NCBI GenBank assembly: GCA_942491115.1
Contig: CALNZV010000020.1
Coordinates: 124,001 to 188,000, forward strand
Origin: CALNZV01 sp942491115
Lineage (GTDB): Bacteria > Desulfobacterota > Desulfobacteria > Desulfobacterales > UBA5852
Reading direction: 5' to 3'
DNA: 64,000 nt
Under the pieces are notes generated by a model that saw only the letters and a program-made list of their open reading frames with translations, searched no databases and had not been told where the DNA came from. This document shows positions 58,844-64,000 of this stretch, piece after piece; the stretch's first letter is position 1; every line of letters begins with the position of its first letter. The position numbers were made by a program, and so were the translations under genes.

Positions 58844-58911
58844 CGATCACCCTCCGTTGAAAGCGCTGTTGATGAGTGTCCATGGGGTAACGGTATGGTG
58901 GTGTCATCCCA

Positions 58912-59354
58912 TCCGTCGAGAATGCGCCCGTCCCTGTTGATCATGAAGCTGATGATGTCAGGCAAACCGGTTGCCGACATGGCAAGGGCCAAGTCGGTGG
59001 CCTCGTCCTTTGAAAGCACCTCCTCCGGTTTGTAGCCGTCTTTTTTACAGCCGACCGGCCCGCCGATAAGGAGATGGTCGGCCCGCCCGCCCATCCGTCC
59101 CTCAGTTCACTCATGAAAGCGGGGGCATCTCCGTTCACCTCGTTGGTGATACCCGCGTCTGAAAGGCGTTCTCGGTTGGCCCGCCGCGTTGGCGTGCAGA
59201 CGGCAATGGGAACACTCCCCCTTCGGGCGACATCGATAAACCCGTTGTATAGATTTCTCAAGGCCATTATTCCGGCCTCCTCTTCGATCAGGAGCGTATT
59301 TTCGAGGCGGGGATGCAATGGAACCTCGCCGGTCCGGCGTGGTTCAGAAACCAT
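58912..59354 (-). pseudogene. Decayed homocysteine S-methyltransferase-family gene
   Basis: Two overlapping minus-strand frames hold successive pieces of one homocysteine S-methyltransferase-like protein. Frame A (59354 leftward): HPRLENTLLIEEEAGIMALR, VPIAVCTPTRRANRERL, GDAPAFMSELRDGW. Frame B (from about 59094): LLIGGPVGCKKDGYKPEEVL, then an abrupt jump to LALAMSATGLPDIISFMINR and GRILDG. The frame change lies near 59080; the segment missing between KDEATD and LALAMS (about 40-60 residues in relatives) suggests an internal deletion. The N-terminus and the zinc-binding end are missing. Non-functional. Confidence 0.65.
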
Positions 59355-59427
59355 CGCGCCAAGGTCTCACCGGTTTGTGAGCCACATCATCCAACCCGCT
59401 GCGACATCCCTTGTACCCCCATCGCCC

Positions 59428-60285
59428 TCACAGGTGTTTCTCGAAAAATGAAGCCACTCGATGTCGATAATCTGTAGGAGCTGCCCGGTAGAGGTCGATG
59501 TGCGCAACGTTTTCCAAGATCCACAATTCTTTTGGCGGTGCTGCTGCCCGATACATGGATTGCGTCTCAGACAGGGTCGTCCGTCGATCGTCGGCCCCGG
59601 ATGCAATGAGAATCGGGCATTCAACCCCTGCCAAATGATCGATCGGCCGGAGGGATGACGGGGAAATCCCCGTGCGAAATTCAAGCTGTGCCATCAACAG
59701 CTGCGAGGGCAGCCAATACATCGGTCCCAATAGGATCACCACTCGATTTTGTATGGCAGTGCGAAGGTCCGGGTACACGGATTCGATCACGAGGGCGTCG
59801 ATACCAAGAGGAGAGCCCAAAACCGCCGAGGCCCCCCCAAGGGACACGCCGATAACCCCGATCGATTCGGTGGGATGACGGTTGCGGGCGAATTTAACGG
59901 CCGAAGCGACATCGTGTTTTTCCAGATACCCGCCGGTGATGTGGTTCCCGGTACTCTCCCCGTGGGCCTGAAGGTCGATGAGTAGAGAAGAATACCCCTC
60001 GTCATGAAGCCAGCGGGCACGGTCCAGCATCGACACCCTGGAGCTACGAAGGCCATGGAAAAGAACGACGACGCCTTTCGATTCTTGGGCTCGGATGTGC
60101 CAACCGGAAATAGATGCCCCGGAGGCGCTGGCAAAAGTGATTTCCGTCGCCAATGGGTCGACAGGAGGCGCACCGACAGATCCCGGCGCAGGCGCCATTA
60201 ATTTCCCCGCAACCCCCCATGAAACAGCGAGAGCGGCCGCTGCGAGGCCAATTAGCGCGCACGAAAAAGAGAGGATGTTTCGCAT
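59428..60285 (-). CDS. Membrane-anchored alpha/beta hydrolase
   Basis: A 285-residue protein with an N-terminal anchor (ILSFSCALIGLAAAALAVSW) and a periplasmic alpha/beta hydrolase fold. Oxyanion region VVVLFHGLRSSRVSM; nucleophile elbow GVIGVSLGGASAVLG (G-V-S-L-G); Asp in CPILIASGADDRRTTLSE; the His is probably that of ENVAHIDLYRAAP. The family includes serine aminopeptidase S33/YqkD-type hydrolases of unknown substrate. The start at 60285 (MRNILSFSC) is used. Confidence 0.85.
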   Translation of the reverse strand: MRNILSFSCALIGLAAAALAVSWGVAGKLMAPAPGSVGAPPVDPLATEITFASASGASISGWHIRAQESKGVVVLFHGLRSSRVSMLDRARWLHDEGYSSLLIDLQAHGESTGNHITGGYLEKHDVASAVKFARNRHPTESIGVIGVSLGGASAVLGSPLGIDALVIESVYPDLRTAIQNRVVILLGPMYWLPSQLLMAQLEFRTGISPSSLRPIDHLAGVECPILIASGADDRRTTLSETQSMYRAAAPPKELWILENVAHIDLYRAAPTDYRHRVASFFEKHL

Positions 60286-60757
60286 ATGTGCAATGGGTTC
60301 TCTCAAACGGCAGAAGGGTTGTCGATGCCAGCGAATAGGATCAGCCATCGGGGAAAAGGGATCGACGAAACGAATCGTCCAATACCGACGACCTTCCCAA
60401 AGAATACCAGGTCCTCCGGGACGAAGCGAACCCGCTGATGATAACCTGGTGTCCCCAAGGGGCGTTGACCCCCTGCGGCCGGCGGCTGATCACTTCCACA
60501 ATACCCCATTAAAGTTGAATATTTTAGATTATTTGGCCCAAGAAATTCACTCGATTTCATCGTGAGCATCCGGTGTTGTGTCCGGGGGAATGGCCCCAGT
60601 AATCATCCTGAGTGCCGACTGATCACTTATTGGTATTTAGAACGCGATGCATATGTTCTCATGACGCTAATGGGTCACTCATCATAGAATGGATCGCAAG
60701 ACGACCTATTTAGAAATACTCAATTTATCGCCATTTCGCCCGGGGTCAAGATGACGT
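60286..60757. other. Divergent intergenic region
   Basis: 472 bp between the hydrolase and the CREST-type gene. A/T-rich islands at 60510-60550 and 60610-60680 may hold promoters, without a clear consensus. No gene, repeat or RNA was recognised. Confidence 0.35.
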
Positions 60758-61627
60758 ATGGTTATCAGAACAAACGATTGGAAGGCTATCATCGAACTTT
60801 CATTTAGACAGCGGGTTTTAATCCTGGTCGGTCTGGCAATGGCCGGCCTGGCCGGCCTCATGTTTCTTGACCCCATCCCCCAGGACCCGGCTTACCATCT
60901 ATTTGCGGATGCCCGCATGCTCGTGGGTATTCCGAATTTCAACGACGTCTTCTCCAACGTGGGGTTTGCCATCGTCGGTGTTCTGGGTGTCATGAGCGTG
61001 ATGGGCGCCAGAGGACAACTGATCTTTTCCCAACCGCCGGACGCCCGGCCCTATATGGTCTTCTTTATCGGCGTGGGCTTGGTCAGCCTGGGGTCGGCCT
61101 ACTATCACTGGGCACCGTCCAGCGAGCGGCTTCTCTGGGACCGCCTCCCCATGTCGATCGCTTTCATGGCCTTCTGCGCGGCGATCATTGCCGACCGCGT
61201 CCATGCCCGTGCCGGGAACACCTGGCTGTTGCCGGTATTGGTGGCTGTGGGTTTCTTGAGCCTCGTTTACTGGCACTGGACCGAGTCGATGGGGCGCGGC
61301 GATCTCCGCTATTACGGGCTGGTGCAGTTCTATCCGATGGTCGCGATGCCCCTTGTCTGCTGGTTGTTTCCGGAGCACCGCTATACCTCCGGTCGTTACA
61401 TCCTTTGGGTGGTCGCCTGGTATGGCCTGTCCAAGGTTTTGGAATATTTCGACGGTGAGGTCTTTGCACTTCTTGGCTATACCCTAAGCGGCCATACCCT
61501 GAAGCACTATGCCGCGGCCGTCGCCACCTTCGTGGTATTGCGGATGTTGCTGGTACAGCGGTCCCCAGCGCACGCACGATTCTTTAAACGATCTGACACC
61601 TGTCGAGTATATGGAAAAGAACGCTGA
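60758..61627 (+). CDS. CREST-superfamily membrane protein (alkaline ceramidase-like)
   Basis: A 289-residue polytopic membrane protein with seven to eight hydrophobic segments. It carries the CREST hydrolase motifs: SLGSAYYHWAPSSERLLWDR with Ser, His and Asp-like positions, DRLPMSIAFMAF, and near the C-terminus the two histidines of SGHTLKHYAAA. Such proteins are presumed zinc-dependent amide hydrolases related to alkaline ceramidases; in bacteria substrates are unknown. The last residues (SDTCRVYGKER) run into a truncated IS110 gene 5 bp away on the other strand and may derive from it. Confidence 0.75.
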   Translation: MVIRTNDWKAIIELSFRQRVLILVGLAMAGLAGLMFLDPIPQDPAYHLFADARMLVGIPNFNDVFSNVGFAIVGVLGVMSVMGARGQLIFSQPPDARPYMVFFIGVGLVSLGSAYYHWAPSSERLLWDRLPMSIAFMAFCAAIIADRVHARAGNTWLLPVLVAVGFLSLVYWHWTESMGRGDLRYYGLVQFYPMVAMPLVCWLFPEHRYTSGRYILWVVAWYGLSKVLEYFDGEVFALLGYTLSGHTLKHYAAAVATFVVLRMLLVQRSPAHARFFKRSDTCRVYGKER

Positions 61628-61632
61628 AAACT

Positions 61633-62082
61633 CTACTTATAAAATGTCTGTTTGACGGGGAAGCTGACGTCGGCGGGGGTGCGGACCAGATCGCGAATCG
61701 CCTCATCTGCTCGGTTGGAAACATAAAAAGCGGTGAGTTCTCCAGATCGGTGGAGAGTCGCAAGTGTTGTGGCAACACGACGATCATTTTTAACCCGTTC
61801 ACCACCTTTTTTGGGAATCAGCGCCGGTGCGGCAACAACACAATCGAGACCATTACGGTTAAGGTGCCGGCAAATCGGGTATCCACAAGGTCCGGAGTCA
61901 TATACGCAGCGCAATTGGGAATTCTGTGAAAGCAGTTTTCGCATGACTTTATCGATCTGATTCAAGTCTTTGTTGATTTTTCCATAAACCCGAATGTTGC
62001 ATTCGCGGCCTTCGCCGGCAACGGCGATCGTGATCGAATCTCTGTGGACATGTAAACCAACATACTTTACGATCTTTTTCAT
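61633..62082 (-). mobile_element. Truncated, inactive IS110-family transposase
   Basis: 149 residues, the N-terminal third of an IS110 DEDD transposase (intact members have 330-450). The match begins KYVGLHVHRDSITIAVAGEG and continues CVYDSGPCGYPICRHL, GLDCVVAAPALIPKKGGERV, HRSGELTAFYV, DEAIRDLVRTPADV, then breaks off in unrelated residues. The DEDD acid residues are mostly lost: Asp to His in VGLHVH, Glu to Asp in VYDSGPCG, and the second Asp of DRRDA to Val in NDRRVAT. GGAGGCAGGCC precedes the ATG. The leftover 5' flank may retain part of the element's left end and its bridge-RNA region. Confidence 0.85.
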
Positions 62083-62418
62083 GGCCTGCCTCCTTGATTA
62101 TGGCTCTGTAGTAAGGGATTGTGTGAACGCTTACTATAACCCACGTCTTCAAGGTTTGGCAGGCCTGCTCAACTCTTGCTTGCTATCGCTCAACCATATT
62201 GTCGTAATCCATTGTCCAGTTGTTGGGGGCCACCGCCATTGACAGCAAATACTGCTTTGGTTAATTTAGAAGGATATGCCGGTCGTTTAATTGGCGTCTC
62301 GGTATGTTGGCTGCATCTGAAACCGCTACACAATTCACTATATTTGACTATTCAGCTTTGAAAAAACAACGTCTTACCTTTTGTCTTTAGTGCAGTCGAT
62401 TTTCACAGTGAGGATTAC
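62083..62418. other. A/T-richer gap between IS110 relic and the duplicated-module gene
   Basis: 336 bp. The first 150-200 bp would correspond to the left end of an IS110-type element, where a bridge RNA is normally encoded, but no structure could be assigned. No other gene is supported. Confidence 0.35.
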
Positions 62419-63222
62419 GTGACGCGACCTACTCGCCAACCATGGTCAAGTATCTTTCAGAAACCCCGATTTCGAAGGATTGAGGATCGCACCTATGCCC
62501 ATCTGAAAGAGTACTTTCCTCGGCATTGTCAAATTTTGGGTGAAAGACAAATACGATCAGTCATCAGAGATGGCTGGAAAAAAGCGAACGATCACGGTCT
62601 GACCCAGGAGCGGTGTACGCGGGCCTATATTGACTTTATGTTTCTGTTGGGAAGTGGCTTTTCCACGGATTTGCTATTTCCATGGGCGACGAAGATTTTG
62701 AACGACAACGCCATAACGGATCAGGTCATTCGTATGGATCGATTATATGATCGCGTGTGGAAGTATATCGGTCATATTGCCAACGATTATCGCGACGCCA
62801 AGGGAGAGCCCATAACGGCCCGTTTCGTAGAGGAAATTCGTCAACTTCGTCGGGAAAGTGATGCAAAGCTGTCGAGGGCTAATTTCCCAAAATTTTCTCA
62901 TGCACTCGATAAACGCTTAAAGCGGGTATTTCCGGCCAAGTATAAGTATGTTGGGCCAGCGCGGGTCCGGAAGCTCATCTCTCGAGCCAGAGCCAGGGCG
63001 AAAAAATATGGTATAACGTCTGAGCGAGGGGTTATGCTCTTCACTGCACAGATGTTTGTGTTGGGCGGCGGATTTGATCGAGACCTGCTCTTGCCGTGGA
63101 TATCCAACGTATTGACCAATCCGAAAATCACTAACCAAGACCAAAGAGTCGATCAGTTACTCTCTGTCAGCGTACATGGACTCAGAACGTGGTGGGATTA
63201 CGACGGTAGCCGAAAGGAATAA
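62419..63222 (+). CDS. Hypothetical protein with an internal duplication
   Basis: 267 residues, soluble and basic, in a visibly more A/T-rich island. Two copies of one module can be aligned by eye: copy 1 (about 42-130) with IRSVIRDGWKKANDHGLTQE, RAYIDFMFLLGSGFSTDLLF, PWATKILNDNAITDQVIRMD; copy 2 (about 175-260) with VRKLISRARARAKKYGITSE, RGVMLFTAQMFVLGGGFDRD, PWISNVLTNPKITNQDQRVD. The shared core is (Y/H)G(I/L)T-E-R, then L-G-(S/G)-G-F-x-D-L-L-x-P-W. Each copy is probably a helical bundle. No enzyme motif is visible. A metalloprotease gene starts 3 bp later, so the two proteins are likely functional partners. Confidence 0.65.
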   Translation: MTRPTRQPWSSIFQKPRFRRIEDRTYAHLKEYFPRHCQILGERQIRSVIRDGWKKANDHGLTQERCTRAYIDFMFLLGSGFSTDLLFPWATKILNDNAITDQVIRMDRLYDRVWKYIGHIANDYRDAKGEPITARFVEEIRQLRRESDAKLSRANFPKFSHALDKRLKRVFPAKYKYVGPARVRKLISRARARAKKYGITSERGVMLFTAQMFVLGGGFDRDLLLPWISNVLTNPKITNQDQRVDQLLSVSVHGLRTWWDYDGSRKE

Positions 63223-63225
63223 GCC

Positions 63226-64000
63226 GTGTGTAGGGACAAAAAAAAACCGCCTAAGCCATCCGAAGATGACACCGATTTTGACGATGAGCCCATCGACACC
63301 GACGATGACGATGAACCCGTTGAACCGACCGTCCCTTGTGCCGAACAACATTTTGGCCCGGATGAAATCCATGAGCGGATCACCGAAACCATCAGTAATG
63401 CTGAGGCTCCCAATGAAGCCTGGAACGGCACGTTTGAATGGGATTCAAAATTCTCCTTGGATATTAGCCGTCTGGATTGCACCATTACGGCAACGGTGAA
63501 AATCCGGGTGACCGGGACAATAACAGACCAGCAACTTGATGACTGGCAGTCTGCCATCGAAACCAAATGGAACAACAAAGTCAGCATGGAATGTCCGGAT
63601 AGTTCATGCGCAGATGCCTGTCCGGGAGGATATTCCGTTTGGGTTGACGTCCAGTTTGTGAACTCAGGAGAACATTATGTTGTCGCGGCCCAGACTGCGG
63701 GTGCAACGTCTGACGGTATTAGTGGCCTGGATGGCACAACGGGGATGACGGGCTGGGGTGTGACGGACCTCGTTGACATTACGCACGAATTTGGACATAT
63801 GCTAGGAAATTCTGAAGAATATTTTACAACCAATGGATTTGATTGGACATTTGGAGGAACCCAACTGCCATTTCGAGACCCCAATGGGGCAATCATGAAT
63901 AATCCCGCCAACGATCCGGTACCAAGAAACTATTTTCTAATTGCGGAAAAAGCGGCGATACTCATGGAATTGGGGGAATCGTGTACGACCATTGAGATTA
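63226..64000 (+). CDS. Zinc metalloprotease-like protein, N-terminal part
   Basis: Open from a GTG at 63226 to the window end (at least 258 residues), 3 bp after the previous stop. The start is Lys/Asp-rich (RDKKKPPKPSEDDTDFDDEP, then a long acidic stretch). A middle region contains WQSAIETKWNNKVSME and a cysteine group (CPDSSCADACPGG). The zincin motif THEFGHMLGNSEEYF (HExxHxxGN) lies at about residue 187; GAIMNNPANDP resembles the Met-turn region of metzincins. An extracellular or injected protease toxin is possible. No signal peptide is visible, and the acidic N-terminus could be a delivery or linker region. The 3' end is outside the window. Confidence 0.7.
   Translation, partial: MCRDKKKPPKPSEDDTDFDDEPIDTDDDDEPVEPTVPCAEQHFGPDEIHERITETISNAEAPNEAWNGTFEWDSKFSLDISRLDCTITATVKIRVTGTITDQQLDDWQSAIETKWNNKVSMECPDSSCADACPGGYSVWVDVQFVNSGEHYVVAAQTAGATSDGISGLDGTTGMTGWGVTDLVDITHEFGHMLGNSEEYFTTNGFDWTFGGTQLPFRDPNGAIMNNPANDPVPRNYFLIAEKAAILMELGESCTTIEI

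Noticed and set aside
59080..59100. A UGA read-through to explain the methyltransferase fragments
   Set aside because: The two parts are in different frames and a segment is missing, so it is a frameshift/deletion, not a Sec codon.

Overview
The window reads as a chromosomal segment, rich in G and C, of a strictly anaerobic, sulfate-reducer-like bacterium of the Desulfobacterota (Desulfobacteraceae/Desulfosarcina relatives). This placement is an inference. It rests on a HdrCBA-MvhD-MetV-MetF block of the Wood-Ljungdahl type, an 11-haem c-type cytochrome, a class III PHA synthase, a protein with the XXXCH C-terminus, and two genes that only make sense if UGA is read as selenocysteine.

Layout. 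1-2.8 kb: the end of a fabI-type gene and a HerA-like ATPase. 3.1-9.2 kb: gltBD (glutamate synthase). 9.5-11.6 kb: a multihaem cytochrome interrupted by one in-frame UGA, then a periplasmic rhodanese. 11.8-21.6 kb: mostly single genes (XXXCH protein, methylglyoxal synthase, winged-helix-like ferredoxin protein, PAS protein, SelO, GabT-like aminotransferase, TIM-barrel isomerase, a small membrane protein, a second exported rhodanese). 21.9-27.2 kb: a complete polyamine operon (arginine decarboxylase, carboxy(nor)spermidine dehydrogenase, carboxy(nor)spermidine decarboxylase, agmatinase) closed by a terminator. 27.2-28.3 kb: two hypothetical proteins. 28.3-36.4 kb: a seven-gene electron-bifurcation/methylene-THF reductase operon (hdrC, hdrB, hdrA, mvhD, metV, metF, frhB-like) preceded by a textbook sigma-54 promoter with upstream dyad sites and closed by a strong terminator. 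36.6-46.5 kb: CPA-type antiporter, hybrid PAS histidine kinase, PlsB, and Amt with its own sigma-54 promoter. 46.5-47.7 kb: a non-coding stretch with a possible transposon relic. 47.8-52.7 kb: lipoprotein and a glycosyltransferase/GtrA group. 53-57 kb: small membrane protein, GAF protein, phaE-phaC. 57.4-60.3 kb: LysE transporter, CsaA-like tRNA-binding protein, small hypothetical, a decayed homocysteine methyltransferase, an alpha/beta hydrolase. 60.7-64 kb: CREST-type membrane protein, a truncated IS110 transposase, and a visibly more A/T-rich island with a duplicated-module protein and a zinc-metalloprotease gene that runs off the window.

How it fits together. gltBD and amt indicate ammonium assimilation. 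The Hdr/MvhD/MetVF/FrhB proteins probably link ferredoxin, NADH or other carriers to the CH2=THF/CH3-THF step of the Wood-Ljungdahl pathway. PhaEC stores reducing power and carbon as polyhydroxyalkanoate. The strongest leads are the UGA-containing 11-haem cytochrome (with a SECIS-like hairpin), the UGA-containing mvhD (also with a hairpin), and the sigma-54 control of the bifurcation operon. No CRISPR array, rRNA or tRNA was seen.
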